From the NCBI GenBank assembly GCA_019638275.1, contig JAHBUC010000002.1:1-64000 (forward strand): 64,000 nt of DNA, given 5' to 3'. The position numbers and the translations under genes were made by a program. This stretch comes from Cyclobacteriaceae bacterium (lineage in GTDB: Bacteria; Bacteroidota; Bacteroidia; Cytophagales; Cyclobacteriaceae). Below the pieces are notes generated by a model. That model made no database searches. It saw nothing but the letters and a program-made list of their open reading frames with translations, and was not told the DNA's origin. This document shows, in pieces, positions 23,335 to 32,290 of this stretch (position 1 is the first letter of the stretch; every line of letters starts with the position of its first letter).

Positions 23335-24313
23335 AATCAATCTCCTGAAGTTTGAATTTACATGCTTTCTGAAGTTGTCGTAAACTTCTTTCCTGAATCA
23401 TCAATAAATCTTCAGCTTCCTGAATCGAAACAAATGAAAACGAAATCCTTTCATTTGGCCTGCCTTGCACCAACCGCGACCGATCGGCACCAATAACATG
23501 CGCTATTCGCGGATAACCCCCCGTGGTTTGATGATCAGCCATAAGCGCAATTGGTTCACCATTGGGCAATACTTGTATCGTTCCAAACGAAACGGCAGTT
23601 GATAACAACTCTTGCTTTTGGCTTTGCTTTAGTGATGTGCCGGCTAGCCGATAACCCATACGATCGCTTTGTCTGCTGATAGTAAATTCTTTTTTAAGAA
23701 AATCCTGTTTCGATTTCTTCGTCAGCCAGTCAAATTCGTTTCCCTGAATGCATCGAATCATGGTTTGTGTGGAGCTGGATCTTGGAGTATAAAACTCAGA
23801 AACATTGGCTCGCCATGGAAAAACTTTTGTTTCAGCAACTTCCATACTCACCTTTAAATCCAGCCTATCCCCTTTCTTTAAAAACCTACCATCCAATCCA
23901 CCAACATTGGCTTTTGTATTGGTGCTTTTACTTCCCAACCAATCGTGTATTTCAAATCCACCCCGCACCGCCAGGTAACACCACACGCCATCCACAACTT
24001 TGGTAAACTTCAACTCACTTCCTGACGCCACCCGAACCGGTTGGTTCAACGGAATACTTTTTCCGTTCAGTTTTGCTGTAAAGTCGGCACCACTTAAGGC
24101 TATTAAGGCAGGTCTAGTGAAACAAAATGTGGGAGCCGGGAAACTCATTTCAAGAACAGCATCTTTCAATTCATTTCCCACCAAAGCATTGGCAATCATC
24201 ATGGCGTTTTGGTCCATTACCCCATTTGGATTTATGCCCAAGTGCTGAACACCAAACCGTCCTTGATCCTGAACAGAATCGCCCATGCCCGCTTTGATTA
24301 CTTCAATGCTCAT
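23324..24313 (-). CDS. pxpC: 5-oxoprolinase subunit C (biotin-dependent carboxyltransferase family)
   Basis: This 329-residue KipA-family protein pairs with PxpB to form the ATP-using part of 5-oxoprolinase. Family segments are MGDSVQDQGRFGVQHLGINPNG, read in two parts, GGYPRIAHVIGADRS and a central GFEIHDWLGSKS. The name of the fold (biotin-dependent carboxyltransferase) reflects its resemblance to part of urea and acetone carboxylases. It overlaps pxpB by 4 bp (ATGA) and pxpA by 11-17 bp. Confidence 0.95.
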   Translation of the reverse strand: MSIEVIKAGMGDSVQDQGRFGVQHLGINPNGVMDQNAMMIANALVGNELKDAVLEMSFPAPTFCFTRPALIALSGADFTAKLNGKSIPLNQPVRVASGSELKFTKVVDGVWCYLAVRGGFEIHDWLGSKSTNTKANVGGLDGRFLKKGDRLDLKVSMEVAETKVFPWRANVSEFYTPRSSSTQTMIRCIQGNEFDWLTKKSKQDFLKKEFTISRQSDRMGYRLAGTSLKQSQKQELLSTAVSFGTIQVLPNGEPIALMADHQTTGGYPRIAHVIGADRSRLVQGRPNERISFSFVSIQEAEDLLMIQERSLRQLQKACKFKLQEIDYDD

Positions 24314-25038
24314 GTCGCTAACGGATTGAAGGTTCTCATATCAAATGAATTAAACGCTTCCTTGCTGATGGGATAAAAGTTCACCTCATCGCCTGATTGA
24401 AATATTACAGGTTGTTGAGCATTTACATCAAACAATTTCAGCGGTGTACGTCCAATGATGTTCCACCCGCCCGGAGAATCCAGCGGATAAATGCCGGTTT
24501 GATTACCAGCAATACCCACACTGCCCGCGGGCACATGCTTTCGGGGGGTAGTTAATCGGGGGGTTGCAATTTTATCATCCACAATGCCCATGTAGGCAAA
24601 GCCCGGTAAAAACCCCAGCATGTACACACGATAAGCTTGTTGTGTATGAAATTCAATAACCTGATCAACGGAAAGTTTTTGGGTTTTGGCCAGCGACTTT
24701 ATATCAAAGCCAAATTCAGAATCATAACATACCGGAATACGGAGTTTTCGAGCAGGCAATATTTCACTTTCCTCACATGCTTTTAAGGCGCGTTCTATTT
24801 CATTTTTTACCCATGCGCATGCTGATGGATGGTACTTGCGGATGACATGAACATCATACACAATAGTTAATGTGCAGTAGGCGGGTATCAAATCTTTCCA
24901 AAACGGATTAGGATAACGCTGCAAATAGTAAAACAACCTGAAAACCCGGTCGTTTGTGGCAGCGTCCATTTTATTACCCAAACAAACCGTTAGGGCATTT
25001 TCACCGGCCGGATAAATGGAAAGCGCTTTCAAAAACAT
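24310..25038 (-). CDS. pxpB: 5-oxoprolinase subunit B
   Basis: This 242-residue KipI-like protein is the B subunit of 5-oxoprolinase. The early PAGENALTVCLGNK, VYDVHVIRKYHPSAC and the C-terminal SPGGWNIIGRTPLKLFD with GSVGIAGNQTGIYPLDSP mark the family. The start is the ATG at 25038; the open frame continues to a TTG five codons further upstream. It is the first gene of pxpBCA. Proteins of this type were first called inhibitors of KinA in Bacillus. No promoter matching TAnnTTTG was found before it. Confidence 0.94.
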   Translation of the reverse strand: MFLKALSIYPAGENALTVCLGNKMDAATNDRVFRLFYYLQRYPNPFWKDLIPAYCTLTIVYDVHVIRKYHPSACAWVKNEIERALKACEESEILPARKLRIPVCYDSEFGFDIKSLAKTQKLSVDQVIEFHTQQAYRVYMLGFLPGFAYMGIVDDKIATPRLTTPRKHVPAGSVGIAGNQTGIYPLDSPGGWNIIGRTPLKLFDVNAQQPVIFQSGDEVNFYPISKEAFNSFDMRTFNPLAT

Positions 25039-25086
25039 TGATTTTATGCTCAAAAGATAAGGATTTCAAACACGCTGAATATTTAC

Positions 25087-25130
25087 TTCTACAAAAATGA
25101 AACATATCAATATCTTTCACGTTCGTAGAA
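25087..25130. promoter_or_regulatory. Concentric dyad before padR (operator candidate)
   Basis: The outer arms TTCTAC (25087-25092) and GTAGAA (25125-25130) and the inner arms GAAACATAT (25099-25107) and ATATCTTTC (25110-25118) share the same centre at 25108.5. The inner arms match in 8 of 9 positions. It lies 16 bp before the padR start, in the region between padR and pxpB, so it fits an autoregulatory PadR operator. Confidence 0.55.
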
Positions 25131-25145
25131 CTAATTCTTAAAAAT

Positions 25146-25484
25146 ATGAAGGGTACCTATTTAGGCGAACTTGAAGAACTCGTGCTGCTAACCGTAGGGA
25201 TTCTGTTTCCGGAAGCCTATGGCGTTGCCGTTATGGATGAAATTGAAAAGCAAGCAGGCCGAAGTCTAAACATTAGTGCCGTGCATGCCGTACTTACCCG
25301 ACTGGAAGAAAAAGGATTCTTAAAATCCAGCATGAGCGAACCCACCGAAGAACGGGGTGGACGCAGAAAACGAATTTTTGTGCTGACCGCTACGGGAAAA
25401 CGGGCATTGGAAGAAGCCAATGAATTACGTACTCAGCTTTATAACCAGATACCAAAAATGGCACTACAATTCAGGCTTGCCTGA
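25146..25484 (+). CDS. PadR family transcriptional regulator
   Basis: This 112-residue winged-helix regulator has the PadR layout: LGELEELVLLTVGIL, AYGVAVMDEIEKQAGR, ISAVHAVLTRLEEKGFL and a basic RGGRRKRIFVLTATGK wing. A short C-terminal helix (ALEEANELRTQLYN) would mediate dimerisation. It precedes the permease gene by 7 bp, the common arrangement of Bacteroidota PadR with FtsX-like permeases, and likely represses that operon and itself. The concentric dyad upstream is the expected site. Confidence 0.93.
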   Translation: MKGTYLGELEELVLLTVGILFPEAYGVAVMDEIEKQAGRSLNISAVHAVLTRLEEKGFLKSSMSEPTEERGGRRKRIFVLTATGKRALEEANELRTQLYNQIPKMALQFRLA

Positions 25485-25491
25485 TCGCATT

Positions 25492-28104
25492 ATGAAAATT
25501 TCACCTCCACGCTGGGCCGATCGTTTTCTTGAGTGGTACTGCAATCCGGCACTACTCGAAGAAATTCAGGGTGATGCATACGAACTGTTTTACCGGAATG
25601 CTAAAGAGAGCGAGCGAAAAGCAAAATTATCGTTCATCTGGAATGTGATCCGGTTCTTCCGTTGGAAGAACATTAAGAAAAGAAAACCTTATCAGGAAAG
25701 CACTATACTCCATACTGCTATGCTAAAAAATATTCTAACCGTTTCCATTCGTAATCTTTTGCGCTATCCCGGACACTCCTTTATTAACATTACAGGCCTT
25801 GCCGCTGGATTTTCTTGTGCCTTCCTGATTTTGTTATGGGTAAGCCATGAATATTCATTCGATCAATTTCATACCAAAAAAGAACAACTTTATAAAGTAC
25901 TTACCCATGTAGACGCCAACGGCACCATTCAAACTTACGATGTGGCCGGTAACAACATTGATGTCTCAACTGTACCGGAAGTTGAGAGCATTACACGAAT
26001 TTCATCCGGCAATCGCTGGCCGCATGAGTTGTGTTTTCGGCCTGAGGGTAAGTCAAACGAGTGTATTTACTTTAACGGCATTTATAGCAATGAAACGCTG
26101 TTCAGCAATTTTAACTTTCCTATTCTCTCTGGTGATCCGAATCCATTGAACGAGCCTGCGCAAATAGCCATTTCAGAAAAAATGGCGGTAACGCTTTATC
26201 CCTCAGAAAATCCAATCGGGAAAACTATAAAAATTGATGACACACGAGAAGTATTAATCGCTTCCGTTTTCAAGGATATTCCGGGGCAATCATCCATTCA
26301 ATTTGATTTTGCATTACCCTTTGACATTCTCAAAAAACAATGGGGTATTGATGACAACATGCTGGCGCAACAATTTTTTAACATTTACCTGAAAACAAAA
26401 ATACCAGTTGATGTAAAAACACTGTCTGAAAAATTGAACAACGAACAGGTTATCAGCGCAGCATACAAGGCTCAAAAAATCAAATATGAAGCGTACGCTT
26501 TCACCGATTGGCATTTGCAGAGCAAATTTGAAAACGGACACAACAGCGGTGGCAGAATTGAATATGTAACCTTATTTATCATCATCGGCATACTGGTGAT
26601 GTCAATGGCCGTAATAAATTTTGTAAACATGGCAACCGCACGTGCCGCGTTACGCGCAAAAGAAATCGGTATACGCAAAGTTACCGGTGCTTACAGGGGC
26701 AGCTTAATTGTTCAATTTATGGGCGAAGCTTTCTTTATTGTTTTTGCAGCCTTTCTGATTTCAGCGCTGGTGACTCAACTCGCGCTTCCCTTCTTCAATC
26801 AATTGATCGGTGAGCCTCTAACCTTGAATCTGTTGAGTGATAAAATGCCACTCTATTTGGCTGGGGGGCTAATCCTTATAGCGCTGCTGGCCGGTTTCTA
26901 TCCTGCCCTTATTATCTCATCATTTCAACCCGCTACCATTTTAAAAGGACAACTGTCAAATGCCACTACCGGATCACTTCGCTTAAGAAAAATACTGATG
27001 GTTGTTCAGCTAAGTGCTTCTGTGGGGATCATTATTTTTGGAAGCATCCTCTATCGTCAATTAGAATTTATCACCCAAACCAATCTCGGTTTTGATCGAA
27101 GCAACACCATCCGGCTTGAGCCAACTTTTACGCTGCTCAAGAATTACGATGCTTTCAAAAACGATTTACTTGGCAATCCGATAATTGAACGTGTTGGCGC
27201 CTCCGACTCCAACCCGTTAAACACAGGTGGTGGAAATATAGGTGTTGACTGGCAAGGCAAATCACCTGACTTGAGAGTTTCATTTAAGACCATTGGTTGC
27301 TTTTATGATTTTCCACAAACGATTGGTTTAGCGTTGTTGGAAGGAAACAACTTCCGTGCCGACCGACAGATTCGTGACTCTCTTGCAACTGAGGTACTGA
27401 TTTCAAAAAAAGCAGCAGGCATTATGGGCTTCGATAATCCGATTGGGGAAAAAATTACAATCGGGAATGCTGCCTGTGAAGTTGTGGGCGTTGTCAACGA
27501 TTTTCATACTGCTTCTCTTCACAATGAAATCGAACCTATAATTCTTTATCGGAAAAAAATCTTCAATGTTTCAGCCATCTACATCAAGTACAATCCAGGC
27601 ATGGCTCAGCAGGCACAGGAAATTGTTAATACTGCTTACAAAAAAATAGAACCAACCTTTACCATGAAGTACTGGTTTCAGGATGAAACATTTGATGAGT
27701 TATATAAAACAGAAATTCTGGCTTCACAACTGGTTCTGATTTTCTCCATCATGGCATTGGTTATCGCCATCATCGGCATTGCTGGCCTGGCCACGTTTAA
27801 TGTGATGCGTAAAACAAAAGAGATCGGAATCCGAAGGGTCTTTGGGGCATCCATTACGGAAGTTTTAGGCGTGCTCTTTAAAGAATTTTCATGGGTGCTT
27901 CTCTTCGCAGTTGCAGTTTCTGCACCCCTTGCCTGGTATTCTTCAACTCAGTGGCTTAACGGCTTTGCCTATCGTACGGCTATTCCCTGGTGGGTATTTG
28001 CCGTTACAGTAGCTGGGGCGGCTTTGCTCATACTGATCATTATCTGGTTACAAGGACGGAAAACAATATGCACCAATCCAACGCTAGCATTACGAAGTGA
28101 GTAA
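25492..28104 (+). CDS. ABC transporter permease, MacB/FtsX type with prefix domain
   Basis: This 870-residue permease has an N-terminal prefix domain (about residues 1-75) with PPRWADRFLEWYC and LLEEIQGDAYELF. Two MacB periplasmic core plus FtsX modules follow. The first transmembrane helix is near residue 100 (FINITGLAAGFSCAFLILLW), and KEIGIRKVTGAYRGS and KEIGIRRVFGASITEV mark the two FtsX regions. It should extrude a substrate or transmit force across the inner membrane, using an ATPase not encoded here. The start MKISPPRW is chosen since it lies 7 bp after the padR stop. Confidence 0.93.
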   Translation: MKISPPRWADRFLEWYCNPALLEEIQGDAYELFYRNAKESERKAKLSFIWNVIRFFRWKNIKKRKPYQESTILHTAMLKNILTVSIRNLLRYPGHSFINITGLAAGFSCAFLILLWVSHEYSFDQFHTKKEQLYKVLTHVDANGTIQTYDVAGNNIDVSTVPEVESITRISSGNRWPHELCFRPEGKSNECIYFNGIYSNETLFSNFNFPILSGDPNPLNEPAQIAISEKMAVTLYPSENPIGKTIKIDDTREVLIASVFKDIPGQSSIQFDFALPFDILKKQWGIDDNMLAQQFFNIYLKTKIPVDVKTLSEKLNNEQVISAAYKAQKIKYEAYAFTDWHLQSKFENGHNSGGRIEYVTLFIIIGILVMSMAVINFVNMATARAALRAKEIGIRKVTGAYRGSLIVQFMGEAFFIVFAAFLISALVTQLALPFFNQLIGEPLTLNLLSDKMPLYLAGGLILIALLAGFYPALIISSFQPATILKGQLSNATTGSLRLRKILMVVQLSASVGIIIFGSILYRQLEFITQTNLGFDRSNTIRLEPTFTLLKNYDAFKNDLLGNPIIERVGASDSNPLNTGGGNIGVDWQGKSPDLRVSFKTIGCFYDFPQTIGLALLEGNNFRADRQIRDSLATEVLISKKAAGIMGFDNPIGEKITIGNAACEVVGVVNDFHTASLHNEIEPIILYRKKIFNVSAIYIKYNPGMAQQAQEIVNTAYKKIEPTFTMKYWFQDETFDELYKTEILASQLVLIFSIMALVIAIIGIAGLATFNVMRKTKEIGIRRVFGASITEVLGVLFKEFSWVLLFAVAVSAPLAWYSSTQWLNGFAYRTAIPWWVFAVTVAGAALLILIIIWLQGRKTICTNPTLALRSE

Positions 28105-30682
28105 AATCCATAAAAATATCCCGCCTCGCTGGGCCGATCGGTTTTTGCAGTGGTACTGCCGAGCCGATCTGTTGGAAGAAATCCAGGGCGATGCATATGA
28201 ACTTTACAATCGCGTAGCCAGGAAAAGCAAACGAAAAGCCGATTTGCTCTTTATCTGGAATGTATTGCGCTTCTGCCGTCTTCGAAACATTAAAAAATCA
28301 ACTCCATCACACTCAACTATAAACCCCGATATGCTAAGAAACTACATCAAAGTAGCAGTACGCAACTTGTATTACTACAAGTACTTTTCCTTGCTCAATG
28401 TATTTGGGCTAGCCATCGGTATGTCTGTAAGTCTGCTGCTGATCGCACTCATCAGCTACGTTAAAACGTACGATAACTTTCATGAACATAAGGACAACAT
28501 CTACACCATTGTGAGCGAGCGCATCGAAGGCGTTCAACAACTTAGATATGCTACAGCGCCCGTTTTGCTGACTGAAAAAATTGCTGACCATCCGAAAGTT
28601 GACAAAGTAGTGCGCATCCGTGCAGGGTTTTCAGAGGAAATAAAACATACCCAGGGATCAATGTCCCTGAGCGGTTACTATGTAGAGCCTGATTTTTTGC
28701 ATGTATTTTCCTATACGATAACACATGGAAATGCTACAGCAGCGCTTACAAAACCTAATAGTATAGTCATTACGGAATCTGCCGCATTGCGATTTTTTAA
28801 TTTAACAGACGTGGTTGGGAAAACCCTGGAATTAGAGCACGGAGGATTGTTCGAGGTTGGAGCCGTTATGAAAGATCATCCTGTCAATTCACACTTGAAA
28901 TTTGAAGCGTTGATTTCCTATACCACATTGCCAGAAGTCAATGAATCCATAAATGATCAGTGGATGCACTACGGACGTGAATATGTATACTTCTTATTGC
29001 GCAAAGATGGCGAAGTAAAACGTATTCAAACCGAACTCAACAAAATTGCACAACACGTATATACTGATCTGCCCATTAAGGCCACTTTCGAAACACAACA
29101 CCTCAGCGACATTACCATGGGGCCTGACTACAGGCAGGCCATTGGCCCCAAGTGGGAGATGTCGGGGATGATTGCTTTTGCAGTAATTGCAGCACTGATC
29201 TTACTACCTGCGTGTTTCAACTACACCAACATTTCCATTGCACGTGCTTTGAAACGGGCAAAAGAAATTGGTTTGCGAAAAACCATGGGCGGTGTTCGAA
29301 ATCAAATTTTCTTTCAATTCATTACCGAAACCGTAGTCATAACGCTGTTCGCACTTGGAATAAGCATGCTGATCTTCATGCTGGCGCGTACAGAGTTTCA
29401 ATCGATGTTGGCAGCAGCATCCTCACTTGATCTTAGCCTTACTCCTAAAACTATTTTATGGTTTGTTCTTTTTGCGCTTGGCACCGGAATTATTGCCGGA
29501 ATTTTTCCTGCGATTTATTTCGGTGGACTTAATCCCGTACAGGCGCTGAAAAACAAAATTCATGGGCGCTCCTCTGCCATGCGTATTCGAAAAGTGCTTA
29601 CCGTTATTCAGTTTGCCTTGTCTTTCGGATTCATCCTTGCCTTAGTGGTATTCAGTCGGCAATACCGCTATTCAATGGGATTTGATTTCGGTTTCAATAA
29701 AACCAACATTGTCACAGTGCCGCTTCAGGATGTAAGCCCGGAGCGCGTATTAAGTGAATTTTCACAACTCGCACCCGTTCAATCCATCACGTTTGCTTCC
29801 GATGTGCTCGGGTTGGGTCATTCCACAACCTGGGTCAAAAGCGCATCAACCGATTCATTGGAAGTTTCCCAGGTATTTGTTGATCATAATTACCTTCCAA
29901 CATTTGGACTTACCCTGTTGGCTGGTAATAATTTTCCAGAAGAAATCTGGCAGCGGGAACGTTTCATCATTGTAAATGAAGCGTTCTTGGAAGCGTATGG
30001 GATTTCGCGGCCACTGGATGCAATTGGACGAACCTTTGAAGTGGAGAGGAACCAACTGGAGGTTATTGGTGTAGTTAAAAATTTTCACTATGCCCCGCTT
30101 CGCTTTCCTATCAACAAGTTTTTCTTCCGTCAGCACCCACAACGCATTGCACACGCCCATTTGAATGTTCAATCTAAAGATCCAAACACCTTGTTTACAC
30201 AGCTCGAAACCAAATGGCAAAAAATAAGCGAAAGAAAATTAGAGGCCAGGTTTTTCGATGACGAATTATATGAAGGCTACAGCATGTACCAGACACTCCT
30301 TAAAATCATTGGTTTTCTGGGATTACTTGCCATCACCATTTCCATGCTGGGTATGTTGGGCATGGTGGTATACACTTCCGAAACAAGAGCAAAAGAAGTC
30401 AGTATTCGCAAAGTAATGGGTGCAAGCACCTACAACCTCACATATCTGCTTTCAAAAGATTATTTGAAATTGATGCTAATCGCTATTTCGATTGGGGCGC
30501 CCATCACAGCGATGCTGTTCAATATGGTTATGCCAAAAATCCAGTACTACAGTGTTACCTTAAATTTGTGGGATGTACTGATGAGCACACTTGTGCTGGT
30601 AAGTTTAGGGTTGGCTACCATTGCCTCACAAACCATTAAAACTGCCCTTACCAATCCGGCTGAAACATTGCGCTCAGAATAA
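28097..30682 (+). CDS. ABC transporter permease, MacB/FtsX type with prefix domain (paralog)
   Basis: This 861-residue paralog of the upstream permease starts with GTG inside the last codons of that gene (8-bp overlap). Its prefix domain is nearly the same in its core: PPRWADRFLQWYC, LLEEIQGDAYELY. The FtsX motifs are KEIGLRKTMGGVRNQ and KEVSIRKVMGASTYN. The rest has diverged strongly, so the duplication is old. The two may form a heterodimer. No ATP-binding partner lies within the window. Confidence 0.92.
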   Translation: MSKIHKNIPPRWADRFLQWYCRADLLEEIQGDAYELYNRVARKSKRKADLLFIWNVLRFCRLRNIKKSTPSHSTINPDMLRNYIKVAVRNLYYYKYFSLLNVFGLAIGMSVSLLLIALISYVKTYDNFHEHKDNIYTIVSERIEGVQQLRYATAPVLLTEKIADHPKVDKVVRIRAGFSEEIKHTQGSMSLSGYYVEPDFLHVFSYTITHGNATAALTKPNSIVITESAALRFFNLTDVVGKTLELEHGGLFEVGAVMKDHPVNSHLKFEALISYTTLPEVNESINDQWMHYGREYVYFLLRKDGEVKRIQTELNKIAQHVYTDLPIKATFETQHLSDITMGPDYRQAIGPKWEMSGMIAFAVIAALILLPACFNYTNISIARALKRAKEIGLRKTMGGVRNQIFFQFITETVVITLFALGISMLIFMLARTEFQSMLAAASSLDLSLTPKTILWFVLFALGTGIIAGIFPAIYFGGLNPVQALKNKIHGRSSAMRIRKVLTVIQFALSFGFILALVVFSRQYRYSMGFDFGFNKTNIVTVPLQDVSPERVLSEFSQLAPVQSITFASDVLGLGHSTTWVKSASTDSLEVSQVFVDHNYLPTFGLTLLAGNNFPEEIWQRERFIIVNEAFLEAYGISRPLDAIGRTFEVERNQLEVIGVVKNFHYAPLRFPINKFFFRQHPQRIAHAHLNVQSKDPNTLFTQLETKWQKISERKLEARFFDDELYEGYSMYQTLLKIIGFLGLLAITISMLGMLGMVVYTSETRAKEVSIRKVMGASTYNLTYLLSKDYLKLMLIAISIGAPITAMLFNMVMPKIQYYSVTLNLWDVLMSTLVLVSLGLATIASQTIKTALTNPAETLRSE

Positions 30683-30687
30683 ATAAA

Positions 30688-31140
30688 TCAACCTCGCAGT
30701 TTATCTAACAAAAAATTCAATTGCTGCACTTCGGCTTTTGTCAGGTTTTTTAAAGTCGACTGCCAGCTATCAGATGAGCGATCAATTTTAGTCAATAATA
30801 TCAACCCTTTTTCAGTGATACTAATGTCGACTTGCCTGCGGTTGTTCTTGCAGATTTCACGCTTTACCAAACCTTTTACACGAAGTTTCTCCACCAATCG
30901 TGTGGCGTTACTGTTCTTGTCAATCATGCGGCAGGTTATGTCGGCCAGCATCATGGGTTTGGGGTGGCTGCCACGCAGAATACGCAATACATTAAATTGT
31001 TCTGGGGTAACATCAAACGTTTTCAGAAACGTTGCGTTCAGGTTATACAGCCAGCTTCCGGTAAACAAAATGTTTACCGCTGCTTTTTGAAATTCGCTTT
31101 GAAATTTTTCCTGTTTAACTTCACTTTCGATAGTAGGCAT
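30688..31140 (-). CDS. MarR family transcriptional regulator
   Basis: This 150-residue MarR-type winged-helix repressor has TPEQFNVLRILRGSHPKPMM, a recognition-helix region MIDKNSNATRLVEKLRVKGLV and the basic wing NNRRQVDISITEKG. Two cysteines (70 and 97) flank or lie in the DNA-binding part. No N-terminal OhrR-type cysteine is seen. The promoter at 31163-31191 carries a palindrome shared with the pirin operon promoter, so I infer autoregulation and control of that operon. This matches MhqR of Bacillus in role, not demonstrated by homology. Confidence 0.93.
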   Translation of the reverse strand: MPTIESEVKQEKFQSEFQKAAVNILFTGSWLYNLNATFLKTFDVTPEQFNVLRILRGSHPKPMMLADITCRMIDKNSNATRLVEKLRVKGLVKREICKNNRRQVDISITEKGLILLTKIDRSSDSWQSTLKNLTKAEVQQLNFLLDKLRG

Positions 31141-31162
31141 AGCACTGAATAGTTTGACAAAT

Positions 31163-31191
31163 CAAAATTAATACAATAGTTGTATATACAA
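31163..31191 (-). promoter_or_regulatory. marR promoter with palindromic operator
   Basis: On the minus strand TTG (31191-31189), 18 bp and TAATTTTG (31170-31163) form a perfect promoter. The perfect palindrome TTGTATATACAA (31180-31191) begins at the -33 TTG, with ATACAA-TAG-TTGTAT (31171-31185) overlapping it. The module matches the pirin promoter at 26 of 31 bases. It also lies 9 bp before the ydeI-like start codon, so the divergent gene could be controlled too. Confidence 0.75.
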
Positions 31192-31200
31192 TTATATCTC

Positions 31201-31713
31201 ATGATCGCTTTTACCGCCACCATACAACGCTTCGACAAGAAAGGAGAAAAAACCGGCTGGAGTTACATTGAAATAAGTGCTGCACATGCCAAAAAACTGA
31301 AACCAGACACCAAGACTTCTTTTCGGGTTAAAGGAAAACTGGATCAGTTCGCCATCAAACAAATTGCCCTAATCCCGATGGGTGATGGAAAATTCATCAT
31401 TCCCTTTAACGCTACCATGCGCAAAGGCACCGGTAAAAAACACGGGGATAAAGTGAAGGTTGTGCTTGAGCCAGATGAAAGCAAGTTTGCTATGAATGCA
31501 GATTTTGTTGCCTGCCTGAAAGATGATCCGATGGCGAACGCCTTTTTCAAAACCTTACCAGCCGGCCATCAACGTTATTTCAGTAAATGGATTGATAGCG
31601 CAAAGACAACACAAACCCAAACGAAACGCATTGTGATGGCTGTAAATGCGCTCGCACGAAAAATGGGTTTTCCGGAAATGTTGCGGGAGGAGAAGCGGAA
31701 TAAGTACAGTTAA
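31201..31713 (+). CDS. YdeI/OmpD-associated family protein with DUF1905 domain
   Basis: This 170-residue protein has a DUF1905 beta-barrel half (about residues 1-90: FTATIQRFDKKGEKTGW, IPMGDGKFIIPFNATMRK, GDKVKVVLE). A helical YdeI-like C-terminal part follows (LPAGHQRYFSKWIDSAKTTQT and RIVMAVNALARKM). It is probably cytoplasmic; its biochemical role is not known. The start is the ATG; the frame can be extended upstream only through the operator. It is divergent from marR. Confidence 0.88.
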   Translation: MIAFTATIQRFDKKGEKTGWSYIEISAAHAKKLKPDTKTSFRVKGKLDQFAIKQIALIPMGDGKFIIPFNATMRKGTGKKHGDKVKVVLEPDESKFAMNADFVACLKDDPMANAFFKTLPAGHQRYFSKWIDSAKTTQTQTKRIVMAVNALARKMGFPEMLREEKRNKYS

Positions 31714-31742
31714 CAATTGGCAATTAGCAATTGACAATTGTT
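31712..31742. terminator. AATTG-rich inverted repeat between convergent genes
   Basis: AACAATTG (31712-31719) and CAATTGTT (31735-31742) are inverted, with CAATTAG and CAATTGA units between them. The element begins at the stop codon of the YdeI-like gene and lies just beyond the stop of the DUF6265 gene, so it could end transcription from both sides. It also reads as four tandem CAATTnn units, a pattern seen in simple intergenic repeats. Confidence 0.45.
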
Positions 31743-31747
31743 CTGAT

Positions 31748-32245
31748 CTACCAGGACAGTTTATAAAGAAACTCATCTACTTCCCACTTACCATCTTTTT
31801 CTCGCTCAAGCACGGCCTTGAGCTGGTTTTCATTGAGGCGTTCGTAAATCAGTCGTGTCTTTTTATCGGGCGCTTCAAATACAGCTTTGTTTTTACTCAG
31901 GCTTAGCAGTGGATATTCGTAGGGCTTATCTTTTTCTTCCCATGCAATATTGCCGCGATTGAAATGCCTGAGTTTCATCACCGGCACACCCGCATCGGAT
32001 TGTTCGATAACAATAAACTCGTAGAACATCACTTTTCCATCCTTCACACAACGAAAGGCGCACACCATGTTATCGCCCATGGCATCACTCCAGTATTCTT
32101 CCATATCGCCCCACGCCATACTGCCAACCCATTTTCCGGAAATGAAATTAAGCTCTTTCAATTCGGCCTTTGTCTGGCTGGTTGCTTGAAATCCTGTAAA
32201 GATCAAGCTGATGAATACCCATGCTTTTAATCCTTTCTGCTTCAT
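31748..32245 (-). CDS. DUF6265-like secreted protein
   Basis: This 165-residue protein has a signal peptide (MKQKGLKAWVFISLIFTGFQATSQ) and a lipocalin-like DUF6265 pattern: LNFISGKWVGSMAWGDMEEYWSDAMGDNM, read in two pieces, then KVMFYEFIVIEQ, LRHFNRGNIAWEEKDK and VDEFLYKLSW. The family has no known activity; the fold suggests binding of a small hydrophobic molecule in the periplasm. The gene is single and convergent with the YdeI-like gene. Confidence 0.8.
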   Translation of the reverse strand: MKQKGLKAWVFISLIFTGFQATSQTKAELKELNFISGKWVGSMAWGDMEEYWSDAMGDNMVCAFRCVKDGKVMFYEFIVIEQSDAGVPVMKLRHFNRGNIAWEEKDKPYEYPLLSLSKNKAVFEAPDKKTRLIYERLNENQLKAVLEREKDGKWEVDEFLYKLSW

Positions 32246-32290
32246 AGGATCAAGATAGGAATTAAATACATGATGACAGTCCTGAGTTTT

